From JAXGXJ01 sp040772905 (GTDB lineage: Bacteria; Actinomycetota; Thermoleophilia; RBG-16-64-13), in assembly GCA_040772905.1 (NCBI GenBank), contig JAXGXJ010000006.1, forward strand, positions 1 to 64,000: a stretch of 64,000 nucleotides of DNA, written 5' to 3'. Shown piece by piece: positions 43,258-51,857 of the stretch. Both the position numbers and the translations under genes were made by a program. Every line of letters begins with the position of its first letter. Position 1 is the first letter of the stretch. A model generated the notes under the pieces. The model was not told the origin of the DNA, ran no database searches, and saw only the letters and a list, made by a program, of their open reading frames with translations.

Positions 43258-44271
43258 GTGAACGTGCTCGTCTCCGGTGCCACGGGCTTCGTCGGCGGCA
43301 CCATCACCCGGCATCTCCTCGCCGCCGGATACTCGGTACGCGCACTCAGCCGCTCGATCGAGAGAGCCCGGACGAAGTTCGCAGCCACCGCCGAATGCCA
43401 CGCCGCCTTGACGGAGGGGCGCCTCACCTTCGTGTCGGGCGACGTCACGCGGCCGGAGACCCTCAGGGCGGCCGTGCGGGGCGTACAGGCCGTGGTGCAG
43501 GCCGCCCAGTTCACGGGTGCGCCGGTCGAAGACCCGGCGCGCGGCCTCACCTATATGGACGTCGACCGTAACGGTACCCTCAACCTGCTCGGGGCCATCG
43601 CCGAGGTGTACGGCAGAGTGACAGCCGGACCGACCATGGCCCGCTTCGCGGGCGACAGTCCACGCTTTCTCTACGTGAGCGGTATCACCGTCTCAGCACA
43701 GCCCCGGACCACTTGGGACCGAGCCAAGTGGCAGGCGGAGGAAGCCATCAAGAGTAGCGGCCTCGAGTGGACCATCGTCAGGGCGTGCTGGATGTATGGA
43801 CCGAACGACACGGCACTCAACCGCATCCTGGGCTATTCCGACTATCTGCCGTTCGTCCCCATCTTCGGCGACGGCCAGGGACTCCTCACCCCACTCTACG
43901 TGGAGGACATGGGGCGACTGTTCGTGGCGTGCTTGGGGGCTCCGGCGGAGACCAGCGACATCACCCTCGGTGTCGGCGGCCCCGACCAGGTGACACTCGA
44001 CACGTTCCTCGGGGTGGCTCTCGCCATGATGGGGAGGAAGCGACCCGTTCTGCACATCCCCAAAGGACTGGGCAAGGTACAAGGCACCCTGATGCAGCGT
44101 CTGCCGGGAAGACCTCTATCTCCCGACGCTGTCGACTTCGTCAGTCAGGCTGGATACATCACCGAGGAAGACCGGCGCGTGCTGACCGGGCGTCTGCCCG
44201 GATTCAAGACCACACCGCTACGAGAGGGGCTCAGCTACCTACGATCGGAGAAGGCTCACCCGGAGCCTTAG
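43258..44271 (+). CDS. NAD(P)-binding reductase of the NDUFA9-like / atypical SDR group
   Basis: 337 residues from the GTG at 43258 (AGGAGGT upstream). Rossmann motif VSGATGFVGGTITRHLL at the N-terminus, FLYVSGITV and a WxxAKWxAE segment in place of the usual YxxxK, as in NDUFA9-like and NmrA-like proteins. IVRACWMYGPND and LTPLYVEDMGRLF follow. Likely binds NAD(P)H; a role in quinone or lipid metabolism is possible but not shown. Confidence 0.8.
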   Translation: MNVLVSGATGFVGGTITRHLLAAGYSVRALSRSIERARTKFAATAECHAALTEGRLTFVSGDVTRPETLRAAVRGVQAVVQAAQFTGAPVEDPARGLTYMDVDRNGTLNLLGAIAEVYGRVTAGPTMARFAGDSPRFLYVSGITVSAQPRTTWDRAKWQAEEAIKSSGLEWTIVRACWMYGPNDTALNRILGYSDYLPFVPIFGDGQGLLTPLYVEDMGRLFVACLGAPAETSDITLGVGGPDQVTLDTFLGVALAMMGRKRPVLHIPKGLGKVQGTLMQRLPGRPLSPDAVDFVSQAGYITEEDRRVLTGRLPGFKTTPLREGLSYLRSEKAHPEP

Positions 44272-44279
44272 TGCAGGCC

Positions 44280-44387
44280 TCAACCGCCGCCGCCGCCTCC
44301 GCCACCGCTTGAGCCTCTGCGGGCGAACAGCAGCACCAGTACGATCACTACGACCACGATGATGATTATCTCTGTGGCTGAATCCAC
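44280..44387 (-). CDS. 35-residue single-pass membrane microprotein with poly-glycine tail
   Basis: GTG start at 44387 with GGAGG five bases upstream; product MDSATE followed by IIIIVVVVIVLVLLFARRG and ending SSGGGGGGGG. One membrane helix (about 7-22), an Arg-Arg stop-transfer and a tail of eight glycines. TATGAT (44412-44417) is a plausible -10 box. Function unknown. It is too short for usual gene calls and lies between a reductase gene and cysK. Confidence 0.7.
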   Translation of the reverse strand: MDSATEIIIIVVVVIVLVLLFARRGSSGGGGGGGG

Positions 44388-44411
44388 ACTATCCTCCGGC
44401 TATACCTGAGC

Positions 44412-44417
44412 GGGTAT
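44412..44417 (-). promoter_or_regulatory. Candidate -10 for the membrane microprotein
   Basis: TATGAT on the minus strand, about 25 bases before the GTG; a weak TTCGAG lies 18 bases further upstream inside the end of cysK. Confidence 0.35.
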
Positions 44418-44430
44418 CATACCATGCTGC

Positions 44431-45384
44431 TCAGACGCTCTCGAACAGGGCGGTCGACAGGTAGCGCTCACCTGCATCCGGGAGCAACACCACGATGGTC
44501 TCCCCCGGGAACTCTCCAGAATGTGCAAGACGGCAGGCGGCCACCACCGCGGCTCCACACGAGATGCCGGCCAGGATGCCTTCCTCGCGGGCCAGACGAC
44601 GGGCCATCTCGAGCGCCTCACCGTCCTCCACCCGTTCGACGCGGTCGACCAGCGACAGGTCGAGGTTGCCCGGGATGAAGCCCGCGCCGATGCCCTGTAT
44701 GGCGTGCGAGCCGGGCTTGAGGGGCTCACCGGCCAGCTTCTGCGTGATCACCGGACTCGAGGCCGGCTCCACAGCCACCGAGTACAACGCCCGTCCGCGA
44801 ATCCGCTCGAAGTACCGCGACACCCCTGTGAGGGTCCCCCCGGTGCCCACGCCGGCCACGAAGACCTGCACGTTGCCGTTGGTGTCGGCCCAGATCTCGG
44901 GACCCGTTGTCTTCTCGTGGGCCGCCGGATTGGCCGGGTTGTTGAACTGCTGAGGCAGGTAGTAACGCTCGGGGTCTTCAGCGACCATGGCCTCCGCCCG
45001 GGCCACCGCTCCCCTCATGCCTTCGGCACCCGGCGTGAGCACGATCTCGGCCCCCAGGAAGGCCAGCACTTTGCGCCGCTCGATGCTCATGGTCTCGGGC
45101 ATGGTGAGTGTCAGGCGATACCCACGCGCCGCGCACACGAAGGCCAGGGCGATGCCTGTGTTGCCGCTGGTGGGCTCCACGATGCGGGTATGAGGCTTGA
45201 TGAGCCCTTTCTGCTCCGCCTCCCAGATCATCGATGCTCCCACACGGTCCTTCACCGAGTACGCAGGGTTGCGGCCCTCGACCTTGGCCAGCACGTGGGA
45301 GTCGGTCTTGCCGATCACCTTCCTCAGACGAACCAGAGGCGTACGCCCGATGGAAAGGGAATTGTCCTGGAAGATCTCGCCCAT
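44431..45384 (-). CDS. cysK: Cysteine synthase (O-acetylserine sulfhydrylase)
   Basis: 317 residues from the ATG at 45384, with AGAGGAG upstream. PLP lysine in NPAYSVKDRVGA, substrate loop TSGNTGIALAF and phosphate loop GVGTGGTLTGVSRYF. Makes cysteine from O-acetylserine and sulfide. It follows metY by 41 bases in the same direction. Confidence 0.95.
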   Translation of the reverse strand: MGEIFQDNSLSIGRTPLVRLRKVIGKTDSHVLAKVEGRNPAYSVKDRVGASMIWEAEQKGLIKPHTRIVEPTSGNTGIALAFVCAARGYRLTLTMPETMSIERRKVLAFLGAEIVLTPGAEGMRGAVARAEAMVAEDPERYYLPQQFNNPANPAAHEKTTGPEIWADTNGNVQVFVAGVGTGGTLTGVSRYFERIRGRALYSVAVEPASSPVITQKLAGEPLKPGSHAIQGIGAGFIPGNLDLSLVDRVERVEDGEALEMARRLAREEGILAGISCGAAVVAACRLAHSGEFPGETIVVLLPDAGERYLSTALFESV

Positions 45385-45425
45385 CACGTGCTCCTCTCTG
45401 TGATCGTGTGGCCGCCTGCCGTCAC

Positions 45426-46766
45426 TCACGCCCGGGCGGACGGCTCCTGAGAGACCGACAGCGCCTGGGCGAGGTCTGCGATGATGTCCTGCACGTCTTC
45501 TATACCCACCGAGAGCCGGATGAGTCCTGGGGTGACCCCGGCCGCCAGCTGTTCATGGGAAGTGAGTTGCTGGTGCGTGGTGCTGGCCGGGTGGATGACG
45601 AGCGTCTTCGCATCGAGGATGTTGGCCACATGCGAAGCTAATCTGGTCGACTCGATGAACTTCTTGCCCGCTTCCAGGCCGCCCTTCACCTCGAAGGCCA
45701 TGAGAGCCCCCGGACCCAGTGGGAAGAAGCGCGCAGCGCGCTCGTGGTCGGGGTGTCCGGGCAGACCCGCGAAATCCACCGACTCCACCGCTGGATGGCC
45801 GTCCAAGAAGCGTGCCACCTCCTGCGCGTTGGCCGCGTGGGCCCGGGCCCGCAGAGGCAGCGTCTCCAAGCCCTGGATGAAGAGCCAGGAGTTGAACGGC
45901 GACAGGGCGGCACCCAGATCGCGCAGCATGCCGGTGCGTATCTTGAGCAGGTAGGCCAGTCCCGGCGCAACCGCCTTCTCGTGGTTGCCGAACGCCTCCC
46001 AGAAATCGACCCCGTGATAGGCGGGATCGGGCTCGGTGAGTTCCGGATACCGGCCGGTCGCAGCCCAATCGAAGTCACCCTTGTCCACGATGGCCCCGCC
46101 GATGGAGGTGCCGTGCCCGCCGATCATCTTGGTGAGCGAATAGACCACGATGTCGGCGCCGTACGCGAAGGGATCGAAGAGCGGCGGCGGCGTGACGGTG
46201 TTGTCCACGATCAGCGGCAGACCGTGCCGATGGGCCACCTCGGCGATGGCGGGCAGGTCGTCCACGTTGCCCTTCGGATTGCCGATGGTCTCGGTGTAGA
46301 GCAGGCGGGTGTCGTCGTCGATGGCCGCCGCGAAGTTCTCAGGCCGACTGGAATCGACGAAACGGGCCTCGATGCCGAAGCGTTTGAGCGGATAGGTGAA
46401 CTGCGTGTAGGTGCCGCCGTAGAGCTTGTCGCCGGTGACGAAGTTCTGCCCGGCGGAGGTGATGCCGGCCACCGCGTAGAAGATGGCTGCCATGCCCGAG
46501 GCGACCGCGAGAGCGCCGGAGGCACCATGGATGGCAGCCAAGCGCTTCTCGAGCACCTCGGTGGTGGGGTTCATGAGCCGCGTGTAGATGTTGCCGAACT
46601 GCTCCAGGGCGAAGAGTCCGGCAGCATGCTCGGTGTCGCGGAAGCAGTAGCTGGAGGTCTGATAAAGAGGGACGGCGCGGGACAGCGTGTCCTGATCGGG
46701 AGTCTGACCGGCATGAAGTGCCAGCGTCTCCAGGCTGTACGAGGTGGGCTCAGGATCCTGGTTCAT
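45426..46766 (-). CDS. metY: O-acetylhomoserine sulfhydrylase
   Basis: 446 residues, the longer size typical of MetY within the Cys/Met PLP family. PLP lysine in YSLTKMIGGHGTS; also NIYTRLMNPTTEVLEKR and ETIGNPKGNVDDL. Forms homocysteine from O-acetylhomoserine and sulfide. Placed between a NagD-like phosphatase gene (32 bases upstream) and cysK, giving a sulfur-assimilation pair. Confidence 0.95.
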   Translation of the reverse strand: MNQDPEPTSYSLETLALHAGQTPDQDTLSRAVPLYQTSSYCFRDTEHAAGLFALEQFGNIYTRLMNPTTEVLEKRLAAIHGASGALAVASGMAAIFYAVAGITSAGQNFVTGDKLYGGTYTQFTYPLKRFGIEARFVDSSRPENFAAAIDDDTRLLYTETIGNPKGNVDDLPAIAEVAHRHGLPLIVDNTVTPPPLFDPFAYGADIVVYSLTKMIGGHGTSIGGAIVDKGDFDWAATGRYPELTEPDPAYHGVDFWEAFGNHEKAVAPGLAYLLKIRTGMLRDLGAALSPFNSWLFIQGLETLPLRARAHAANAQEVARFLDGHPAVESVDFAGLPGHPDHERAARFFPLGPGALMAFEVKGGLEAGKKFIESTRLASHVANILDAKTLVIHPASTTHQQLTSHEQLAAGVTPGLIRLSVGIEDVQDIIADLAQALSVSQEPSARA

Positions 46767-46798
46767 GGCGAGGCCTTTCTCATTCGCGCGAGTGGGTT

Positions 46799-47743
46799 TC
46801 AGCCGGCGAGACGGCCCAGCAGGGCCGGCAGGCCCGTGAGGTCGGCGAGGACGTGGTCGGGCAGCACACCCTCCGGCGCCGTCCCTGCCGGAAGGTCGTA
46901 CCCCGCTCCGGTAGACTGCCCCTCCTTGGGTGCCGACAGCCCGTAGAGCTCACCTGCGGTCGTCACCCCGGTGAGCACCAACACGGTGATCATGCCCGCC
47001 GCTTTGCCCATGACGATGTCGGTGGACAATCTGTCGCCCACGAACACCGTCTCGGCGGCGGAGATGCCGGTGGTGGAGGCCAGCACTTCGGCGAGGGCGA
47101 GGCTCGGCTTGCCCATGAGGATGGGCTCTCTCTCAGCCGCGGTCGCCACGGCGGCCACGATGCATCCCGCGCCCGGTACCTCGCCCTCGCAGGTGGGGAA
47201 GGTGGCGTCGCGGTTCGTGGCTACGAAGAGCGCCCCGGCGCGGACGGCCTTCTGGGCCGCCGCCAGGATGGCGAAGTCGATGGCCCGGTCCATGCCCACC
47301 ACCACCGCCGCCGCCGGCACCGGCCCGGCCGGCGGGTTGCCCGCGTGATATGCGTTCAGACCTGCGTCGGTGAGTTCTTCCACCAAGCCGCTCTCCCCCA
47401 CCACAAGGATGGGGGCGCCCGCCGGCAGGCGGGCGCCCAGCCAGCGCGCGGTGACGAACCCCGACGTCAGCACCCGGTCGACGCCGGCCGGGAGGCCCGA
47501 ACGCAACAGACGTTCCGACACGGTGCGTCTGTGGGCGGTGGAGTTGTTGGACACATAGCGCAGCTCGAGCCCCCGCCCCACCACATGCTGCAGGGCGGCC
47601 CGCACCCCGGGCAGGATCTCGTCTCCCCGCCAGATGACCCCGTCCAGGTCGAAGGCCACCAGGCGCGGGGACACACGTACCCCAGCCGCCGCCGCGGCCT
47701 GCTCGGCTGCGCTGACGCCCGTCCCGGTCTCCATGGTGCTCAT
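46799..47743 (-). CDS. NagD-like HAD-superfamily phosphatase
   Basis: 314 residues from the ATG at 47743. Motifs: VAFDLDGVIWRGDE, YVSNNSTAHRR, ILMGKPS and VFVGDRLSTDIVMGKAAG, the arrangement of class IIA HADs (NagD, phosphoglycolate/p-nitrophenyl phosphatases). The start overlaps the ferredoxin-protein stop by four bases (ATGA). The C-terminal ~35 residues are less typical. Substrate unknown. Confidence 0.87.
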   Translation of the reverse strand: MSTMETGTGVSAAEQAAAAAGVRVSPRLVAFDLDGVIWRGDEILPGVRAALQHVVGRGLELRYVSNNSTAHRRTVSERLLRSGLPAGVDRVLTSGFVTARWLGARLPAGAPILVVGESGLVEELTDAGLNAYHAGNPPAGPVPAAAVVVGMDRAIDFAILAAAQKAVRAGALFVATNRDATFPTCEGEVPGAGCIVAAVATAAEREPILMGKPSLALAEVLASTTGISAAETVFVGDRLSTDIVMGKAAGMITVLVLTGVTTAGELYGLSAPKEGQSTGAGYDLPAGTAPEGVLPDHVLADLTGLPALLGRLAG

Positions 47744-48960
47744 ACCAACCCCAATCCGTGCATGACGCGTCCCATCCCTTTGAACTCGAGGTCGATGGCG
47801 GCTGAAGGACACACCTCATGGCAGCAATAACAGCGGATGCAGCGCGTATCGTCCACATGCGCCACTTTCTCCCCCATGCTCATGGCGTCCGTGGGGCAGG
47901 CGCGCTCGCAGGCGCGACAGAGCGTGCATCGCCCTTCCTTGGGGCGGGGCATGGGAGTGAACCCCCCGCGCAAGATGGGAGTGATGGCGTTGTCCAGGAA
48001 GCGGGAGTGCGTCAGACCCAGATCACGCGACCGCCTCGAGGGAAGTGCGAAATCGTCCACCCGCAACTCAGCGACGGGCACCCCCAAGGTGTCGATGTCG
48101 GCCGCCCGCCCGCTCCATCTGCCCTGTGTGCGGGCCACGGCCAGCGTGGGCACGGCCGCGGTATCGATGCCGGCGATGCGGCAGCAGGCCACATCCACAG
48201 CCAAGGGATCGGCTCCCGCCACCATGACGCCCAGATGGCGCGGCGTCCCTCCCGCCCCCGGCCCCATGCCCTCCATGGCCAGGATACCGTCGATGACGCT
48301 CAGCCGGGGCCGCACCAGGTCGGCCACATCGAGCAGCATACCGGCGAAGCGCTCCGGCTCGCGCAGCTTCCCGTGATAACCGGGCTTGTTGAGACCCGGG
48401 ACCACCCCGAAGAGGTTCTTGGTGGCGCCGGTGAAGGTCATGAAGGTGTGGGTCTTCAGCTTGCCCACGTTGATGATGCCATCGGCCTGAAGGATGTGGC
48501 TGAGCACGTCCAACCGTCGTATCACCCGGCCCTCGGACAACGAGACCGTCTCCCAGGTCATGTCCAGGCTGAGTTCGAAGCCGTAGCGCTCGGCGGCGTC
48601 GCGCAGGCCGGTCTTGCGGTAGACACGCTCGATGACCGGCTTCACATGCACGATGCCCGACCCGGGGCTCTCCACCACCAGCGGAGTCGCTCCGGCCTCA
48701 CGCACCTCCACGGCCACCGCAGCCACTACCAGAGGATGGGTGGTGATGGCCTGCTCGGGCCTGCCGGCGAAGAGGAGGTTGGGCTTGAGCGCGATGCGCT
48801 CGCCCGGGCGCACAAAGGCGCTCATCCCCCCGAGTGGAGCAAGAACCTGCCTGAGCGCCGCCTGCACCTGACCGAACTCATAGGTGGCGCAACGCGCCGC
48901 CACTACCGGCGCGTGAGTCGTCCCGGTCCGGGCTTCCCCAGGATGCGGTCGCTTCTCCAT
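47740..48960 (-). CDS. DUF362 protein with C-terminal two-cluster ferredoxin domain
   Basis: 406 residues from the ATG at 48960, with GGAGGGAC upstream. The DUF362 region (KPNLLFAGRPEQAITTHP, INVGKLKTHTFMTFTGATKN, GMGPGAGGTPRHLG) is followed by two [4Fe-4S] motifs CTLCRACERACP and CIRCYCCHEVCP near the C-terminus. Members occur in anaerobes and are thought to handle electrons, but their partner is unknown. First gene of a unit running to cysK. Confidence 0.88.
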   Translation of the reverse strand: MEKRPHPGEARTGTTHAPVVAARCATYEFGQVQAALRQVLAPLGGMSAFVRPGERIALKPNLLFAGRPEQAITTHPLVVAAVAVEVREAGATPLVVESPGSGIVHVKPVIERVYRKTGLRDAAERYGFELSLDMTWETVSLSEGRVIRRLDVLSHILQADGIINVGKLKTHTFMTFTGATKNLFGVVPGLNKPGYHGKLREPERFAGMLLDVADLVRPRLSVIDGILAMEGMGPGAGGTPRHLGVMVAGADPLAVDVACCRIAGIDTAAVPTLAVARTQGRWSGRAADIDTLGVPVAELRVDDFALPSRRSRDLGLTHSRFLDNAITPILRGGFTPMPRPKEGRCTLCRACERACPTDAMSMGEKVAHVDDTRCIRCYCCHEVCPSAAIDLEFKGMGRVMHGLGLV

Positions 48961-48996
48961 GTCCCTCCGTCGCGTCTGACGCTCTCTCAAGGCTGC

Positions 48997-49003
48997 TATT
49001 CTA
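48997..49003. promoter_or_regulatory. Overlapping divergent -10 boxes
   Basis: Minus-strand TAGAAT (48998-49003) for the DUF362 unit overlaps plus-strand TATTCT (48997-49002) for the FNR-like gene. Firing of one should interfere with the other. No good -35 matches. Confidence 0.35.
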
Positions 49004-49065
49004 TCGGCACTGGGGCTGGCCCGCCCATCGCCGGCCGCCTTCATCGCGCAAAGGAGGTCGACTCT

Positions 49066-49791
49066 ATGGCTGCCATGGCCTTCACGTCCACCCTTCTGGA
49101 GAAGATCATGCGGAGCAGCGACACCTGCAGCTACCGCTTCACCCGACCAGACGACTACACTTTCACGGCAGGCCAGTGGTACACCATCACCGTCCCATCC
49201 GACAAAGGACCGCTGGACCACCACTTCAGCCATGCCGATTCTCCCACCGAGTCGCATGTGGAACTCACCACCCGGCTCACCGGCTCCGACTTCAAGAACG
49301 CGCTCGATGCCCTGCCGCTGGGCAGCGAGGTTCAGATCGAGGGACCTTTCGGCCGCTTCGTGTTCGACTACCAGGCTCCCCGCATCGCCTTCCTCACCGG
49401 GGGTATCGGCATCACGCCGGTGCGGAGCATGCTGCGCTATCTGGTCGACACCCAGGGCGAAGGCCGCGTGGACGGACAAGAACTGGTGATGTTTTACGGC
49501 AGCATGACTGAGGACGGCATCGTCTACGGGGAGGAGTTGGACGAGTTCGAGGCGCGCATCCCCCGTTTCCGGGTCGTCCACGTCATCACCAACCCCACTG
49601 AGGCCTGGAAGGGACACAGCGGGTTCATCGTCCCCGAGACGGTGCAGGCCGAACTGGCCGCGCCCACGGACTGGGTGTACTACGTGGTCGGACCGCCGCC
49701 CATGATCACCGCCATGAGATCGGTCATGGAGCGACTAGCCGTCCCCAAAGAACAGACCGTCATCGAGAGCTTCGCCGGATACGAATCCTAG
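49066..49791 (+). CDS. Ferredoxin-NADP reductase-like flavoprotein
   Basis: 241 residues; AAAGGAGG precedes the ATG. FAD domain with HHFSHADSPTESHVELTTR in place of the usual RxYS motif, and NAD(P) domain with FLTGGIGITPVRSMLRYL and VYYVVGPPPMITAM. No iron-sulfur motif, so it is an FNR-type domain alone. It may reduce a ferredoxin or membrane partner; the divergent DUF362-ferredoxin is a possible neighbour partner. Confidence 0.86.
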   Translation: MAAMAFTSTLLEKIMRSSDTCSYRFTRPDDYTFTAGQWYTITVPSDKGPLDHHFSHADSPTESHVELTTRLTGSDFKNALDALPLGSEVQIEGPFGRFVFDYQAPRIAFLTGGIGITPVRSMLRYLVDTQGEGRVDGQELVMFYGSMTEDGIVYGEELDEFEARIPRFRVVHVITNPTEAWKGHSGFIVPETVQAELAAPTDWVYYVVGPPPMITAMRSVMERLAVPKEQTVIESFAGYES

Positions 49792-49823
49792 CTCGGCTGT
49801 CGCGACATATCACGGGGGCGGGC

Positions 49824-51857
49824 GTGACTGAGGTGTGCGAAGGGCCGGGTGCGGCCCTGTTCGCCGGCGGGGGTGCGTGGCAGATCCCCCCGGGACTTGC
49901 CGCGGCGTCGGGCCATCCGCGCCCGTCCCTGCTACTGCGGGATCCCTCCAGGATCCTCGCCGCCTGGACCAGCGACCAGATCCACGAAGTGCTCCAGGCT
50001 GTGGCGGAAGCGCAGGTCCAGGGTCACTACGTGGCCGGCTATCTGGCCTACGAGGCCGGCGGGGCCTTCGGTCTGCCGATCCACGACGTCACCGCCGCTG
50101 CGACCCATGCGGTAGCCGGCAGCGAGGGTCCGCCTCCGACCAGGATCGACCCCACCGACGTCCCCTTGGCCTGGATGGCCGTCTACCCACCCGCCCACGT
50201 GTGCGCGCTGCCGCCTGGGGACGTCCACATGGAAGATGGGATGAGCGGCGCGCCCGCAGCGCCGGAACTGAACGTCACCTACGACGAGTACGTCCGCGGC
50301 ATCAGCGCAGTGCGCGAGTACATCGCGGCCGGTGACACCTACCAGGTGAACTACACCGTCCGGGCCCGCTTCCGACTTGACGAACGCCCCCTGCGCTACT
50401 TCCTGGCCCGCAGCGCGGCACATCCGGTGCCGTACGGGGCCTATCTCGATCTGGGCCATACGCAGATACTCAGTCATTCACCTGAGCTCTTCCTGCGACG
50501 ATACGGCAGGACACTGGAGAGCAGGCCAATGAAAGGCACGCGCCCGCGAGGAGCCGGAGCGGCCGATGATATCGCGCTCGCCTACGAGCTCATCGGCTCT
50601 CAGAAGGACCGCGCCGAGGACCTCATGATCGTCGACATGGTCCGCAACGACATCGGTCGTATATGCCGGCCGGGCAGCGTGCGGGTGCCCGCTCTCTTCA
50701 CCGTGGAGCCCTATGGCACGGTCTGGCAGATGTCCAGCACCGTCCAGGGGCGCTTACCTACACACATCGCGCTCCCCAAGATCATGGCCGCCACGTTCCC
50801 GGGCGCCTCCATCACCGGGGCGCCCAAACACCACACCATGGAGATCATCCGCGAACTGGAGAAAGAACCGCGCGGCGTCTACACCGGGTGCCTGGGCCTG
50901 TTCCTGCCCGGCGGCGACTTCACCTGCAACCTCTGCATCCGCACCATAGTCCACCGAGGCGGCAGCTGCTTGCTGGGGGTGGGGTCGGGCGTGGTCTGGG
51001 ATTCCGATGCAGAGGAGGAGTATGAGGAGACCCTCACCAAGGCCTCGTTCGCGTTCCCGTCCTCGGCCCCGGGCGGCGCAGTGGGCGGAACCTCGGTCAG
51101 GCGGCCCGCCCCGGCTGCGACGCGCCGGCCGGGGGAGCCACACCTGGCGCTGCTGGAGACGATGCTTCTGGACGCGCCCGCGCCCCCGGCGCGCGGCGCG
51201 GTGAGTGAAGGACCGCACGCTTCGGGTCTCGCCTCGCTGTCGAGTTTGACGCGGTATCGCCATCTCGAAGACCATCTGGCCAGGATGCGGGCCTCGGCCG
51301 AACAACTGGCTCATCCGTTCCCGGAGGACGAGGTACGGAAGGCTCTCGTCGCGCTTGCGACGCGTACGTCCGGCAGCGTCGTGGTCCGGTTGACCGTCGC
51401 CCCTGACGGCGCCGTGGAGACGCTCACCCGGCCCCGGCCGGCGGACCCCGTCCAACCTGTGACGGTCGCGGTCTCGCCCTTCCGCACCGACCCGGACGAC
51501 GTCCTCCTGCGGCACAAGACCACCGTGCGACCTCTCTACGACCGCGAGCACCGGCGCGTGCAGCCGTCGGGCCATTTCGACGCGCTCTTCCTCAACAGGC
51601 TCGATCAAGTGACGGAGGGGGCCATCACCAACCTGGCCGCGCGCTTCGGCGAGCGTTGGGTCACCCCGCCTTTGCAGGACGGCCTGCTGCCCGGCATCTG
51701 GCGGGCCCACTTCATGCACGCCCACGCCTGCGCGGAACGGAGCCTCACCCTGGACGACCTGGCCGCTGCCGACGAGGTGGTCATGGGCAACTCCGTGCGC
51801 GGCACGGTGCGCGTCGGCACCATAGTCCTCGACGCGCTCGAGGGTTTATTGGGCTAG
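49824..51857 (+). CDS. pabB: Aminodeoxychorismate synthase component I fused to 4-amino-4-deoxychorismate lyase (PabB-PabC)
   Basis: 677 residues. The PabB part (about 1-415) shows ISAVREYIAAGDTYQVNYT, SRPMKGTRPRG with the PabB-type lysine, DLMIVDMVRNDIGR and GSGVVWDSDAEEEYEE. A Gly/Ala/Pro-rich linker leads to a PabC-like fold-type IV PLP domain with lysine in LLRHKTTVRPLYD and TEGAITNLAARF. Together they make p-aminobenzoate for folate; the glutaminase PabA is not in view. The GTG at 49824 follows a G-rich stretch. The 3' end overlaps acnA by 12 bases. Confidence 0.92.
   Translation: MTEVCEGPGAALFAGGGAWQIPPGLAAASGHPRPSLLLRDPSRILAAWTSDQIHEVLQAVAEAQVQGHYVAGYLAYEAGGAFGLPIHDVTAAATHAVAGSEGPPPTRIDPTDVPLAWMAVYPPAHVCALPPGDVHMEDGMSGAPAAPELNVTYDEYVRGISAVREYIAAGDTYQVNYTVRARFRLDERPLRYFLARSAAHPVPYGAYLDLGHTQILSHSPELFLRRYGRTLESRPMKGTRPRGAGAADDIALAYELIGSQKDRAEDLMIVDMVRNDIGRICRPGSVRVPALFTVEPYGTVWQMSSTVQGRLPTHIALPKIMAATFPGASITGAPKHHTMEIIRELEKEPRGVYTGCLGLFLPGGDFTCNLCIRTIVHRGGSCLLGVGSGVVWDSDAEEEYEETLTKASFAFPSSAPGGAVGGTSVRRPAPAATRRPGEPHLALLETMLLDAPAPPARGAVSEGPHASGLASLSSLTRYRHLEDHLARMRASAEQLAHPFPEDEVRKALVALATRTSGSVVVRLTVAPDGAVETLTRPRPADPVQPVTVAVSPFRTDPDDVLLRHKTTVRPLYDREHRRVQPSGHFDALFLNRLDQVTEGAITNLAARFGERWVTPPLQDGLLPGIWRAHFMHAHACAERSLTLDDLAAADEVVMGNSVRGTVRVGTIVLDALEGLLG

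Noticed and set aside
47818..49065. Long plus-strand frame joined to the FNR-like gene
   Set aside because: The upstream part is antisense to the DUF362-ferredoxin gene; the FNR-like gene has AAAGGAGG before its ATG at 49066.
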